From VRUE01 sp963706605 (lineage in GTDB: Bacteria > Actinomycetota > Thermoleophilia > Solirubrobacterales > 70-9), in assembly GCA_963706605.1 (NCBI GenBank), contig OY970165.1:1860001-1924000 (forward strand): DNA of 64,000 nt, read 5' to 3'. This document shows positions 24,514 to 34,600 of this stretch, in pieces. The notes beneath the pieces were generated by a model. That model made no database searches. It was not told the DNA's origin and saw only the letters and a program-made list of their open reading frames with translations. How positions within the stretch are numbered: position 1 is the first letter of the stretch; each line of letters opens with the position of its first letter. The translations under genes were made by a program, and so were the position numbers.

Positions 24514-25931
24514 CGCTTTCCGAGCGCCTCGACGCCTCGCCGCTGGTCGGCCTGGCGCGGCGAGCGCTGGGCGGTGAGACGAGGGTGTGGATCGTCGGGG
24601 GAGCGGTTCGCGACGCTGCGCTCGGTCGTGAGGTGACCGACCTCGATCTGGCTGTGGGCGGTGATCCGGAGGCGGCGGCCAGGGCGATCGCCGCCGAGGG
24701 CGGTGGCAACGCCTTTGAGCTCTCGGCCGAGTTCGCGACCTGGCGGGCGGTGGCGCGGGACCATGCCTGGCAGGTCGATGCCACGGCGCAGCGGGGGGAG
24801 ACGATCGAGTCCGACCTGGCGGCCCGCGACTTCACCCTCGGTGCGGTGGCGGTCCCGCTGGCCGGGGGCGAGCCGATCGATCCCTACAGCGGTCTCGCCG
24901 ATCTCGAGCGGCGAGTGCTGCGGGTGGTCGGCGGGGAGAGCTTCAAGGCCGATCCGCTGCGGTTGCTGCGTGCCGCCCGCCTTGCCACCGATCTCGGTCT
25001 GGTGGTGGACCCTGAGACCATTGCCCTGGCCCGGGCCGAAGCGTCACGCGCCGCCGAGCCCGCCGGCGAGCGCCAGCTTGCCGAGCTTCGCCTCCTGCTC
25101 GGTGGGGCCGATCCGCTGCGCGGAGTCGGGCTGCTCGACGAGCTCGGACTGACGGCGGAGGTCCTGCCCGAGCTGGAGGCGCTGCGCGGGGTCGAGCAGG
25201 GCCCCAACCACCACCTCGACGTGCACGGCCACACCCTTGCGGTGCTTGAACAGGCTTTGGTGGTTGAGGCCGACCTGGAGCGATTTGCCGGCGAGCGCGC
25301 CGCCGAGACCCGGCAGCTGCTTGCCGAGCCGCTGGCCGACGAGATGAGCCGCGGCACGGCACTTCGCTTCGGCGCCCTCCTGCACGACATCGGCAAGCCG
25401 GCGACGCGGGGCACGCGCGATGGCTACGTGACCTTCATCGGCCACGATCGGGAGGGGGCGGAGATCGTCGGTGGCCTCTGCCGGCGCCTGCGGGCCAGCC
25501 AGAAGCTGACCCGGCACCTGCAGGCGCTGACCCTCCATCACCTGCGGCTCGGCTTTCTCGTCCACGAGGCGCCGTTGCCGGCGCGCCGCGTCCACGAGTA
25601 CCTGCGAGCGACCGAGCCGGTCGCCGCCGACGTCACCCTGCTCACGGTCGCCGACCGACTCTCCGCCCGCGGCAGCGGTCCCTTCGCCACTGAGGAGGCG
25701 ATCGAGGCCCATCTCGAGCTGGCCAGACAGATGCTTGCGTCGGCGTTGGACTGGCGCCGCGACGGCCCACCGGAGCCGCTGCTGCGCGGCGACGATCTGG
25801 CGGTGGAGCTCGGGATCGGCCATGGCCCGGAGCTCGGCGACCTCCTCGCCGAGTTGGAGGCGGCCCAGTACGCGGGCGAGGTGAGAACCCGCGAGGAGGC
25901 ACTCGACCGGGCCCGCCGGGTGCGCGGCTGA
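24510..25931 (+). CDS. CCA tRNA nucleotidyltransferase / poly(A) polymerase family with HD domain
   Basis: 473 residues from GTG 24510 (GTGA overlap with alr). The nucleotidyltransferase head has VWIVGGAVRDAALGREVTDLDLAV, holding the two metal-binding aspartates, then IDPYSGLADLERRVLRVVG and FKADPLRLLRAARLATDLG (RNA/nucleotide binding). An HD domain follows (HTLAVLEQAL; LRFGALLHDIGKP; GHDREGAEIV; LTLHHLRLG). Such proteins add CCA to tRNA 3' ends or, in split systems, part of it. The HD part may provide phosphatase or phosphodiesterase activity. Which activity applies cannot be read here. Confidence 0.88.
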   Translation: MTLSERLDASPLVGLARRALGGETRVWIVGGAVRDAALGREVTDLDLAVGGDPEAAARAIAAEGGGNAFELSAEFATWRAVARDHAWQVDATAQRGETIESDLAARDFTLGAVAVPLAGGEPIDPYSGLADLERRVLRVVGGESFKADPLRLLRAARLATDLGLVVDPETIALARAEASRAAEPAGERQLAELRLLLGGADPLRGVGLLDELGLTAEVLPELEALRGVEQGPNHHLDVHGHTLAVLEQALVVEADLERFAGERAAETRQLLAEPLADEMSRGTALRFGALLHDIGKPATRGTRDGYVTFIGHDREGAEIVGGLCRRLRASQKLTRHLQALTLHHLRLGFLVHEAPLPARRVHEYLRATEPVAADVTLLTVADRLSARGSGPFATEEAIEAHLELARQMLASALDWRRDGPPEPLLRGDDLAVELGIGHGPELGDLLAELEAAQYAGEVRTREEALDRARRVRG

Positions 25932-25959
25932 CCCGGTCGTCAGGTACGCTGCCCGCCGC

Positions 25960-26178
25960 ATGGGGAAAGAGGAGAAGATCGAGATGGAGGGCGAGATCAC
26001 CGAGGCCCTCCCGAACACGATGTTCCGCGTCAAACTCGATAACGACCACGAGGTCCTCGGCCACATCTCCGGCAAGATGCGCCGCCACTACATCCGCATT
26101 CTCCCCGGCGACCGGGTCAAGATCGAGCTTTCCCCCTATGACTTGGATAGGGGCCGCATCACCTACCGCTACAAATAG
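25960..26178 (+). CDS. infA: Translation initiation factor IF-1
   Basis: 72 residues, the standard IF-1 OB-fold: EEKIEMEGEITEALPNTMFRV, HEVLGHISGKMRRHYIRILPGDRVKIELSPYDL, RGRITYRYK. It binds the ribosomal A site during initiation. It is usually in the large ribosomal protein cluster; here it lies behind the CCA-type enzyme gene with a TACGCT -10-like element (25945-25950) about nine bases before ATG, so it may be separately transcribed. A second copy elsewhere cannot be excluded. Confidence 0.96.
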   Translation: MGKEEKIEMEGEITEALPNTMFRVKLDNDHEVLGHISGKMRRHYIRILPGDRVKIELSPYDLDRGRITYRYK

Positions 26179-27350
26179 CTGTTCGCGGCCTTCGGGTCGG
26201 GCTCGGCAAGCTCCGCGATCAGGGCTGACCAGGCAAAGTCCTTGGCGCCCAGGCCCTTGCCGGTTCGCGGGTCGTAGTACTCGCGCAGGCCTTCTCGCTC
26301 GACGGCGCCGATCAGGCCGCTCGTCATCTGCTCGGCCGGCTCGTCGTAGCCGAGCCGGCGCAGGCCGAGCCAGAGCAGCCAGGCGGCGTTGATCCAGGTC
26401 GGGCCGCGCCAGTAGCGGCGGATCGGACCGCGCCCGCCGCCGGGTTCGTAGCTGGGCTCGGAGATCGCGACGGACGGTGGGGCGACTGGGGTGAGGAACT
26501 CGCCGGCGTTGAGCAGATGCTCCTCGACCAGGCGCCGGCCGATCTCCTCGGGTAGGTCGGGCAGCGCCAGCGGTGCCAGCGCCGCCCAGGTGAGGACCGC
26601 CGGCCGGGCGCCGCCCGGCTGCGCCTCGTCAAGAAAGAGGCCGCGCTGCTCGTCCCAGAGCCGCTCGACCAGGGCGGGCGTCGCGGAGGGACGCCCAAGC
26701 GCCTGCAGCGAGAGCGACCAGAGCGTGTTGACCAGGGTCTCGCAGAGCACCGGGCCGCCACGATCACGGATTCGCTTCGCGTCGAAGCCGAGCGACCGGT
26801 TGCGGCGCACCAGACCGGGGAAGCCGATCCGTCCGTTGGCCCGCCGGCCCCAGACACCGTCGAACTTCGGCGAGGCGTCGAGCCCCGACTCGTCCGGCTG
26901 CACGATCCAGAGCAGGCCGTCGCCGTCGAGATCGCGGTTGGCGGCCAGCCACTCGACCTGGGCTGCGATTCGCGGCTCCCGCGCCGGGTCGCCGACGGCG
27001 ATTCGCCAAGCCCAGGCCAGCAGCGGCGGCTGGATCGTCTCGGTCTGCAGGGAGCGCCGCGAGGCGACGTTGTAGAAGGGGAGCCGGCCCAGCGAGACCG
27101 GCCGGTCCCAGAAGATCGTGTGGCCGATGAAGCCGTCCTCGCGCTGTGCGGAGAGCAGGCTCTGCAGCTCGGCCTGGGAGCGCTCGGGCTCGAAACGGCG
27201 CCAGACGATCGCCGCGAAACACGAGTCCCAGTACCACTGCCAGGGATAGCGAGTCGGGCTGGGCTGGGTGTAGGCGAAGCGGGTCCCGTCCCGCGACCCT
27301 TCCAGCCAGTTTTGTCGCAGCACCGCCTCGGCGATTTCCCTCGCGATCAC
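26169..27350 (-). CDS. GH63/trehalase-like (alpha/alpha)6 glycoside hydrolase
   Basis: 393 residues from GTG 27350 (GTGA overlap with the upstream permease). Motifs of the GH63/mannosylglycerate-hydrolase group are visible: YPWQWYWDSCFAAI near residue 35, REDGFIGHTIFWDR, and RRYWRGPTWINAAWLLWLGL, then GLREYYDPRTGKGLGAKDFAWSAL at the end. Such enzymes release glucose or mannose from compatible solutes or glycans; the substrate is not determined. It has no signal peptide, so it is probably cytoplasmic. It is the last gene of a six-gene overlapping unit and its 3' end overlaps infA by 10 bases. Confidence 0.75.
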   Translation of the reverse strand: MIAREIAEAVLRQNWLEGSRDGTRFAYTQPSPTRYPWQWYWDSCFAAIVWRRFEPERSQAELQSLLSAQREDGFIGHTIFWDRPVSLGRLPFYNVASRRSLQTETIQPPLLAWAWRIAVGDPAREPRIAAQVEWLAANRDLDGDGLLWIVQPDESGLDASPKFDGVWGRRANGRIGFPGLVRRNRSLGFDAKRIRDRGGPVLCETLVNTLWSLSLQALGRPSATPALVERLWDEQRGLFLDEAQPGGARPAVLTWAALAPLALPDLPEEIGRRLVEEHLLNAGEFLTPVAPPSVAISEPSYEPGGGRGPIRRYWRGPTWINAAWLLWLGLRRLGYDEPAEQMTSGLIGAVEREGLREYYDPRTGKGLGAKDFAWSALIAELAEPDPKAANSYL

Positions 27351-28138
27351 GCGGCCGTGCGGCGCATCTCGCGCAGGGCGAGTGACCCGAGCACGGCCAG
27401 CAAGCCGACCAGGGCCAGGATGCCGGGCCACGTTTCAGCCCAGGTGACGCTGCCGACGAAGCCCTGCCGGGCCGCTTCGACGACCTGGGTGACCGGGTTG
27501 ATGCGGGCGATGTCCTGGAGCCATCCCTGCAGCAGAGCCAGGGGCGCGTAGGCGGTGGTGGTGAGGATCAGCGCCATCATTCCGGCCTGCATCAGCGGCG
27601 CCGCGGACTGGCTCTTGAAACGCAGCGCCAGCATCGAGCCCCAGCAGGCGGCGACGGCGGCCATCGAGGCGACCATCAGGTAGGTGATGAGCAGCCCGTC
27701 GATGCCGGGCCAGCCCGCTCCCAGAAACAGCGCGATCGTCAGCACGAAGGTGGCCGGGATCAGGGCACGAGCGCTGGCGGCGAGCACCGTGCCGGCCAGC
27801 AGGACCCAGCGCGGGGCGGGGGAGACGAGCAGCCGGTCGAGCCAGCCCTGCTCGATGTCGCGGGCGAGGTTCACGCCCGCGGCAGCCCCGGTGAAGCCCG
27901 CTCCCTGCAGCATGCTGATCGGGACGATGAAGCTCTCATAGCTACCGGTGCTGAAGCCCCTCAGCTGGGTCAGAGCGCCGAAGACGCCGTTGAGGCCGAG
28001 GAAGAAGATGGTCGGCGCCAGCACTCCTGGAATCGCCGCACCGGGGACACGCAGCAGCTCGTTCTTCGCCCGCGACATCAGCGCCCCGATCGTCGCCAGG
28101 TTGGCGCGCCAGGCCGGGATCGTCGCCGTCGCCTCCAT
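27347..28138 (-). CDS. ABC-2 type transporter permease
   Basis: 263 residues with six predicted helices (for example IPGVLAPTIFFLGLNGVFG, ALIPATFVLTIALFLGAGW, GILALVGLLAVLGSLALR). DIEQGWLDRLLVSPAPRWVLLAG is the ABC-2 signature loop (G-x3-R-x4-P). With the neighbouring permease and ATPase it forms a DrrABC-type exporter. It shares one base with the upstream permease stop (TGATG). Confidence 0.9.
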   Translation of the reverse strand: MEATATIPAWRANLATIGALMSRAKNELLRVPGAAIPGVLAPTIFFLGLNGVFGALTQLRGFSTGSYESFIVPISMLQGAGFTGAAAGVNLARDIEQGWLDRLLVSPAPRWVLLAGTVLAASARALIPATFVLTIALFLGAGWPGIDGLLITYLMVASMAAVAACWGSMLALRFKSQSAAPLMQAGMMALILTTTAYAPLALLQGWLQDIARINPVTQVVEAARQGFVGSVTWAETWPGILALVGLLAVLGSLALREMRRTAA

Positions 28139-28919
28139 CAGCCCACCCGCAACCGGTGGCGCAGGGCGCGGGCACTGAGCACGAGGCCGAGGATGACGAT
28201 GCCGGTGATCGCCAGCAACGCGTTGGCCGTATCGGAGGCGTCGATGCCGGAGATGATCGGCTCGCGGACCCCTTCGACGACGAAGCTGAGCGGGTTGTAT
28301 TCGGCGATCGTCTGCGCCGGCTCGATCATCAGATCGACCGGGAAGAAGGCTGAGGAGAGGAAGAGGACGACGAGGACGAGGGGGAAAAGGCCCTGGACGA
28401 CGCTGGCGCTTCCGGTGCGCAGGGCGATCGCCGCGCCGATCCCACCGACCGCCATCGCCGTGGCGGTGACCAGGGCGATCGCCAGCAGTGCTCCAGGGAC
28501 GCCGCCCTCGATATGGGCACCGAAGACGAGCCCGATCGCGAGGAACCAGAGCGAGGCGAACAGGCCCAGCGCCGCGGTTCCGGCCAGTCGCCCGAGCACG
28601 ATCGTGAAGCGTGGGATCGGCGCCGAGAAGAGGCGGTCGGTGAAGCCCATCTCGATGTCGACCGCAAGCGCGATGCCGCCGCTGTTGCCCGCCAGCATCA
28701 GCGACTGCATCATCGCCCCGGCCAGCATGAACTGGAGGAAGTTCTGGACCGGCGGGAAGCCGGGCAGGTTGACGGCGCCGCCGGCGCCGCCGGTCTGGAT
28801 CGCCAGCAGCACGGTCGGGAAGACGACGATCGGCGCCATCAGCTGCGGCCGCCGGAAGGTCTGGCGGATCGAGCGCATTCCGAGCGCCCGCACCACCCGC
28901 AGGTTCGTCCCCAGCCGGT

Positions 28920-28923
<4 letters not shown>
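28138..28923 (-). CDS. ABC-2 type transporter permease
   Basis: 261 residues, six helices. VDIEMGFTDRLFSAPIPRFTIVLGRL is the ABC-2 loop, and FFPVDLMIEPAQTIAEYNPLSFVVEGVRE is the conserved extracellular stretch before the last helix. A GTG start overlaps the ATPase stop by GTGA. It is paralogous to the next permease, so the transporter is probably a heterodimer of membrane subunits. Substrate unknown; relatives export drugs, lipids or glycans. Confidence 0.9.
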
Positions 28924-29890
<967 letters not shown>

Positions 29891-29891
<1 letters not shown>

Positions 29892-31261
29892 CAGGCGCTC
29901 GTCGGCTCGCCCTGGGCGAGCGGCGAACGCGACTCCACCCAGCGGCGCCCGTTGGCGCGCTCCAGCGTCTCCGCGGCGTCGAGCAACAGCTCGTCGCGAC
30001 CCCAGGCGGCGCCCAGCTGCAAGGCGATCGGCAGGCGCTCGTCGCTGAGGCCGACCGGCATGCTGATCGAGGGGATGCCGGTCAGGTTGGCGAGCGCGCC
30101 GCCGCGCACGTTGGCCTGGTCGGCGGTGACGGTCCCCGAGGGAAGCTCCACCATCGGCTCCTCCAGCGGTGGTGCGGGCGCGGGTATCGTCGGCCAGGCG
30201 AGCACGTCCACCGACTCGAAGAGCTCGGCGAGGCGGCGGCGCATCAGGGTGCGGACGCGTTCCGCCTGGACCGTCGCGGCCGTCGGCAGCAGCGTCCGGT
30301 ACTTGAGCGAGCCGCGAGCGATCGGGCTCAGCTCGGGGCTGAGGTCGTTCAGTCGCTCCGGTGCCACCCCGGCCATGCTCTCTGCGTTGATGATCAGGAT
30401 CGCCGCCAGCGTCGCGGCTTCGAGGTCGGCCAGCTCGACCTCGACCACCTCGCCGCCGGTCTCCTCGCGCAGCGCCTCGATCGCCGCCGTGCAGGCCTCG
30501 GCGACCTCCGGCGTGACGTCTTCGGAGACGGGGTCGCGCACGACCCCGATGCGCAGGCCGGCGGCGCCGCCGGCCTCGAGCTGCTCGCCGTAGAGAGCTG
30601 AGCCCAGCAGGCGGCAGTCGGCGGCGTCGGCGCAAAGCGGGCCGGAGACGATCAGGGTGGTGACCGGCGCCATGTGGTGGCCCTCCATCGCCGAGCGGCC
30701 GAAGGTCGGCTTGAGGCCGGTCAGCCCGCAGTAGGCGGCCGGGAAACGGACCGAGCCGAGCCCGTCGGCGCCAACCGCGCCGGCGACCAGCCGGGCGGCG
30801 ACCGATGCCGCCGGCCCGCTGGAAGAGCCGCCTGGGCAGCGCCCGGTGTCCCAAGGATTGCGAGCGGGGCCGTAGACGGAGACGTTGCCGGTGCTGCCGG
30901 CGCCCAGCTCGTGCATGTTGCCGACCCCGACGATCACCGCGCCGGCGTCGCGCAGGGCACGGTAGGGGCCGGACTCGCCGGGCGCGGTCGGGGTGAGCAG
31001 TTCGGCGGCGCCGAAGCGCTGCGCCCGCCAGGGCAACGGCCACTCGTCCTTGATCACGATCGGGACCCCGTGCAGAGGGCCGGCGGGGGCTGCGGAGAGC
31101 ATCTCGCGCGAGCGCTCCGGGAAGGTGTCCACGATGGCGTTGATCGCCGGGTTCCGTTCCTCGATCTGGGCCAGCGTCGCGTCGAGCAGCTCGGCGGGGT
31201 CGGCGTCGCCGGCGGCGATCGCCGCCGCCTGGTCGCGGAGCGGCAGATCGAGGACGTTCAT
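29891..31261 (-). CDS. Amidase signature family hydrolase
   Basis: 456 residues. The Ser-cisSer-Lys machinery is visible: the lysine in GVPIVIKDEWPL, the GGSSSGPAASVAARLVAGAVG glycine/serine stretch, and the nucleophile region GADGLGSVRFPAAYCGLTGLKPT. Family members hydrolyse amides, including tRNA-linked glutamine analogues, ureas and drug-like amides; the specificity is unknown. It is coupled by ATGA overlaps to the AtzG-like gene before it and the ABC ATPase after it. Confidence 0.88.
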
Positions 31262-31452
31262 GGCGCCCGTGAGAGGTCGGGGCAGCGCTCCGGCTCGAGG
31301 TCGCTCGTGTCGAGCGCCAGAAGGGCGCGGATCGGTGGCCAGAAGATTCCGTGCACAGCGGCCATCACGGCCAGGTCGATCTCGTCTGCTTCTATCCCGA
31401 GCGAGGCGAGCCCCGCTGGGATGAAGTCGTCTGCGCGGTCCGAGGCCTCCAT
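31258..31452 (-). CDS. AtzG-like small partner of the amidase
   Basis: 64 residues: MEASDRADDFIPAGLASLGI, EADEIDLAVMAAVHGIFWPP, then a short acidic end. Length, position and the LGIEADEIDLAVMAAVHG helix resemble AtzG/GatC-like proteins that wrap and stabilise amidase-signature enzymes. It overlaps the amidase ATG by ATGA, so it would be made in step with it. Assignment to the family is by pattern and context, not by a diagnostic motif. Confidence 0.6.
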   Translation of the reverse strand: MEASDRADDFIPAGLASLGIEADEIDLAVMAAVHGIFWPPIRALLALDTSDLEPERCPDLSRAP

Positions 31453-31575
31453 CTCGGAGGCCAACCCTACCTGGCCGGGATCGTGCAGTCGCCCGGGAGG
31501 ATCGCATCGGCTCGCGGAGAACGACAGAATCGTGCCGCAACCCCTGGCCGAGCGCCGGGTTTGCAGCTTGAGATC

Positions 31576-32340
31576 GTGTTGCGAGCAGGCGAACATCGAG
31601 ATCGTCGTACCCGCGCCTTGTTCGCGGCGGGCCTTGCCTGCGCGCTTGCCGCCCTTGTCGCGGTCGTTTGGCCGGGTGCCGCGGACTCGGCCCCCGCTCG
31701 CGTCGTCGTGCTCGGGCAGACCGATACGACGCCGCCCGCCTCCTGTCCCGGCAAGATCGTCAACAACGTCGAGGTCGTTCCCTGCCGCGTCGAGGGCCAT
31801 GTGACCGGTTTCCAGGCGATCGCCGGCGGCGTGCCACGTCCCTACGAGGCCCCGTTCGACGGCAAGATCGTCGCCTGGTCGATCACGCTCGCCCGTCCCT
31901 CCAACAAGGACACCGACAAGATGACCAACGAGGTCGGGTTCTTCAACGAATTCCTCGGCAATCCGTCGGAGGCGCGGATCGGCGTCCTGCGCCCGGTCGA
32001 AGGTTCGAAGCCACCCCAGTTCACGCTGGTCCGCCAGAGCCCGCTGGAGGTTCTCAACCCCTACTTCGGCAGCACCGTGATCTTCGCCATGGACCACCCG
32101 CTCAGCGTCCTGCAGGGCCAGGTGGTCGCCCTGACCGTCCCGACCTGGGCGCCGATGTTCGCTTTCAACGTGGAAGAAGACAACACCTGGCGCGGCAGCC
32201 GCCTGCCCGAACACTGTTCCTCGAAAGAAGACATCCAGGGCGGCCACCCCCAGCAGGGCGTCGGCAAGACCAAGACCTACGGCTGCTACTACAGCAACGC
32301 CCGTCTTCTCTACACGGCGACGCTCGTCAAGCAGCCGTAG
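31576..32340 (+). CDS. Secreted protein of unknown function
   Basis: About 254 residues. A signal helix (LFAAGLACALAALVAVVW, then AADSAPA) precedes a beta-rich domain: TTPPASCPGKIVNNVEVVPC, VTGFQAIAGG, FDGKIVAWSITLARPS, GKTKTYGCYYSNARLLYTATLV. Paired cysteines suggest an oxidised extracellular fold. The start could be GTG 31576, TTG 31579 or TTG 31561, none with a clear ribosome site; 31576 is a compromise. It resembles actinobacterial wall-associated hypothetical proteins. No function is assigned. Confidence 0.65.
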   Translation: MLRAGEHRDRRTRALFAAGLACALAALVAVVWPGAADSAPARVVVLGQTDTTPPASCPGKIVNNVEVVPCRVEGHVTGFQAIAGGVPRPYEAPFDGKIVAWSITLARPSNKDTDKMTNEVGFFNEFLGNPSEARIGVLRPVEGSKPPQFTLVRQSPLEVLNPYFGSTVIFAMDHPLSVLQGQVVALTVPTWAPMFAFNVEEDNTWRGSRLPEHCSSKEDIQGGHPQQGVGKTKTYGCYYSNARLLYTATLVKQP

Positions 32341-32421
32341 CGCAAGAAGAATCACGCCTCCGCGGCGGAGAATTCACATTCACAGCGCCATGCGTGCGCT
32401 GCGACCGGTCAGCCTCGGGGC

Positions 32422-32676
32422 ATGCGAGCGATTGCCCCATGGCTGCTTACTCTCGCGGTCTTGCCGCGGGTGGAGGATCCATGGCCGGACACCATTGGCA
32501 TTGGATTTCCGGTCACGACAGCCGGGGCCGGCGGCGTGCTCGCCGGTCTCGTCTTTGCGGCCACAACGTCGGAGAGGCACGACTCGGCGATCAAATGGGG
32601 CACTGTCGTCGGCTTCCTCATCGGGAGCGTCTTGTATTTCGTTTCGCTGCTGGCTCAGGTAATCTCCACTCCATGA
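32422..32676 (+). CDS. Small two-helix membrane protein
   Basis: 84 residues with hydrophobic stretches at 4-14, 27-47 (TTAGAGGVLAGLVFAATTSE) and 59-80 (WGTVVGFLIGSVLYFVSLLAQ). Codon use is less GC-biased at third positions than neighbours, hinting at recent acquisition or relaxed selection. The stop overlaps the ATG of the next small gene (ATGA), which supports both as real. No family recognised. Confidence 0.5.
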   Translation: MRAIAPWLLTLAVLPRVEDPWPDTIGIGFPVTTAGAGGVLAGLVFAATTSERHDSAIKWGTVVGFLIGSVLYFVSLLAQVISTP

Positions 32677-32897
32677 AATCTATTGTCCGAGAAAGCCCGA
32701 TGGCCTGGGCAGTCGCTTGCTTGACCGCAGGAGCCGTGGCGCAGCTGACAGGCCCTGACGCTGGAGCCATCTACCTGATTGCCTTGGGCATAGGGACGTT
32801 CGCCTTGGCATTTATCCTCGCTCCCGACTTCTCGGGGCGCCGGTCGGGCGGACTCAGAGCGCGCTCTGGCGCAGGCCGCAATACGGGCAGTCGCTGA
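32673..32897 (+). CDS. Small membrane protein coupled to the preceding one
   Basis: 74 residues: KSIVRESPMAWAVACLTAGA, VAQLTGPDAGAIYLIALGIG, TFALAFILAPDF, then a basic glycine/serine/arginine tail. Two transmembrane segments are likely. It overlaps the previous gene by ATGA and runs 44 bases into the convergent zinc-ribbon gene, an unusual tail-to-tail overlap; the terminal basic tail may therefore be fortuitous. Function unknown. Confidence 0.45.
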   Translation: MKSIVRESPMAWAVACLTAGAVAQLTGPDAGAIYLIALGIGTFALAFILAPDFSGRRSGGLRARSGAGRNTGSR

Positions 32898-33117
32898 CAT
32901 CCAAGCCGATCAGTTGGTCGCAGCGGCGGCAGGCGCGCAGGTTCTCCGGGGTGCGCGGCAGAGCGGAGGCGGAGGGGGCGAGCGGCAGCACCATCGCCAC
33001 CGGCGCCATCTCCTCGTCGGTCTCGCGATCGACGTAGACGGCGCCGGGCTCAGCGTGGGCGAGGGCCTCGCGGCCGGAGGCCGGCGCCCGCATCCGGTAG
33101 AGCTGCTTAGAGTTCAT
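32854..33117 (-). CDS. Small zinc-ribbon protein
   Basis: 87 residues. The C-terminal third has CRRCDQLIGLDVSDCPYCGL, two CxxC pairs of a rubredoxin-like zinc ribbon. The N-terminal part (DRETDEEMAPVAMVLPLAPS) looks like an adaptor segment. ATG 33117 is chosen over 33135 because it opens MNSKQLYRMRAPASG without the cysteine-bearing lead. It could be a small regulatory or assembly protein; no specific function recognised. Confidence 0.65.
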   Translation of the reverse strand: MNSKQLYRMRAPASGREALAHAEPGAVYVDRETDEEMAPVAMVLPLAPSASALPRTPENLRACRRCDQLIGLDVSDCPYCGLRQSAL

Positions 33118-33247
33118 CCGCGCGCACAATAACAATGGCCCCGTCGTCTCACCGATTAGCGAGCGTCACAATCTGATTCTTCGCGAGCGGCGCCGATATG
33201 GCTGATTGCCGCCGCCCGCGGACGCGAAGCGGAGCAGGCGGCGGAAT

Positions 33248-34585
33248 ATGAAAATCCTCCTATTCCACGGCTACATGCTGCGCGGCACGGGCAGCAACAT
33301 CTACAACGCCAACCTCGCGCGGGCCCTGGCCCGACTGGGCCACGAGGTCCATCTGCTCTGCCAGGATCGCCAGGTCGAGCTGGAGGGCGTCCAGATCCAC
33401 ACCCCCGACATCCACGGCCTGCTTCCCGTCTACGTCAAAGACCCCTACGAGGGTTTCGAGGTCAAGGCGTTTCCGGAGATGAGCGATGAGGAGCTAGGCC
33501 GCTACATCGAGGCCAACGTGGCGGCCGTCAGCGAGGTCGCAGCCGCGGTCGGCGGCTTCGACGCCGCCCTGGCCGGCCATCTCGTCATGGGCCCGGCGAT
33601 CCTCGCCCGCGCCGAAGTCGGCCCCTTCGCCGCGAAGATCCACGGCTCCGCCCTCGAGTACACGGTCAAACCCCATCCCCGCTTCCTGCCCTACGCGGAA
33701 GAGGGCATGAATGCTGCCGGCTGCGCCCTGGTCGGCTCCCGCCACACGGCGGAGTCGCTCTGGGCGGCACTGCCGGATGTCCGCGACCTGCGGGAGAAGA
33801 CTCGGCTCGGACCCCCCGGCGTCGACACCAACGAGTTCAGCCCGAGGGGTGGTCGCTCGCCGCTGGTCGTGTTCGTGGGCAAGCTGATCGTCTCCAAGGG
33901 GGTGGACCTGCTGCTGGCTGCCTGGCCGCTGGTTCAGGCCGAGCACCCCGGGGTCAAGTTGCGGATCGCCGGCTACGGCGAGTACGAGCAGGGGCTGCGT
34001 CGTTTGCTGGCGGCGCTCGCCTGCGGCGATCTGGACGATGCGCGGGAGGTGGCGCGGCTGGGCTGGGGGCTGGAGGGCGGCTCCACTGAGCCGCTGCCGA
34101 TCCTGAGCGCGTTTCTCGCTGATCCGCCCGATGGTTATCTGGAGGCCGCGAAAGGCATCACCGACTCGGTCGCGTTCATCGGGCGCCTCGAGCACAACGA
34201 GGTGGCTGAGCTGCTTCCACACACCGAGGCGCTGGTGATGCCGAGCACGTTTCCGGAGGCCTTCGGGATGGTTGCCGCGGAGGCGGCTGCCTGCGGGGCG
34301 TTGCCGGTCTCGGCCGGCCACTCGGGGATGCTGGAGGTCTCCCGTCAGCTTGCCGCCGCGCTGCCAGCCGGCGTCGGCCCGCTCACCTCGTTCCCGGTCG
34401 GGGAGGGGGCGATCGAGGCGATCGCGGAGCGGCTGAACGCCTGGTTCTCGATGCCGGAGGCGGAGCGCGCCGCCGCTCGCGAGGCGCTGGTCGCCACTGC
34501 TCGGCGGCTCTGGAGCTGGGAGGGCGTGGCCCGCGGCGTGATCGCCGCTTCGCGGGGCGACCTTGACCGTCTGCCGCTTGCATAG
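33248..34585 (+). CDS. Glycosyltransferase family 4
   Basis: 445 residues. N-terminal GT-B domain: KILLFHGYMLRGTGSNIYNANLARALARLGHEVHLLC. C-terminal donor domain: VVFVGKLIVSKGVDLLLAAW, LRIAGYGEY and the retaining-GT4 E-x7-E region PSTFPEAFGMVAAEAAACG. An insert between these (about residues 255-295) is longer than usual. It transfers a sugar from an NDP-sugar to an unknown acceptor. ATG 33248 is chosen for the motif MKILLFHGY; the upstream ATG at 33206 adds only basic residues. Confidence 0.9.
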   Translation: MKILLFHGYMLRGTGSNIYNANLARALARLGHEVHLLCQDRQVELEGVQIHTPDIHGLLPVYVKDPYEGFEVKAFPEMSDEELGRYIEANVAAVSEVAAAVGGFDAALAGHLVMGPAILARAEVGPFAAKIHGSALEYTVKPHPRFLPYAEEGMNAAGCALVGSRHTAESLWAALPDVRDLREKTRLGPPGVDTNEFSPRGGRSPLVVFVGKLIVSKGVDLLLAAWPLVQAEHPGVKLRIAGYGEYEQGLRRLLAALACGDLDDAREVARLGWGLEGGSTEPLPILSAFLADPPDGYLEAAKGITDSVAFIGRLEHNEVAELLPHTEALVMPSTFPEAFGMVAAEAAACGALPVSAGHSGMLEVSRQLAAALPAGVGPLTSFPVGEGAIEAIAERLNAWFSMPEAERAAAREALVATARRLWSWEGVARGVIAASRGDLDRLPLA

Positions 34586-34588
34586 AAT
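34563..34588 (+). promoter_or_regulatory. Probable promoter of the ctaC-ctaD-usp-ctaE operon
   Basis: TTGACC (34563-34568) and TAGAAT (34583-34588) form a -35/-10 pair with 14-base spacing and an upstream TG two bases before the -10. The -10 overlaps the stop codon of the GT4 gene. The ctaC ATG is at 34601, so the leader would be only a few bases. The short spacing lowers confidence. Confidence 0.4.
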
Positions 34589-34600
34589 GCGCCCCCGCCG

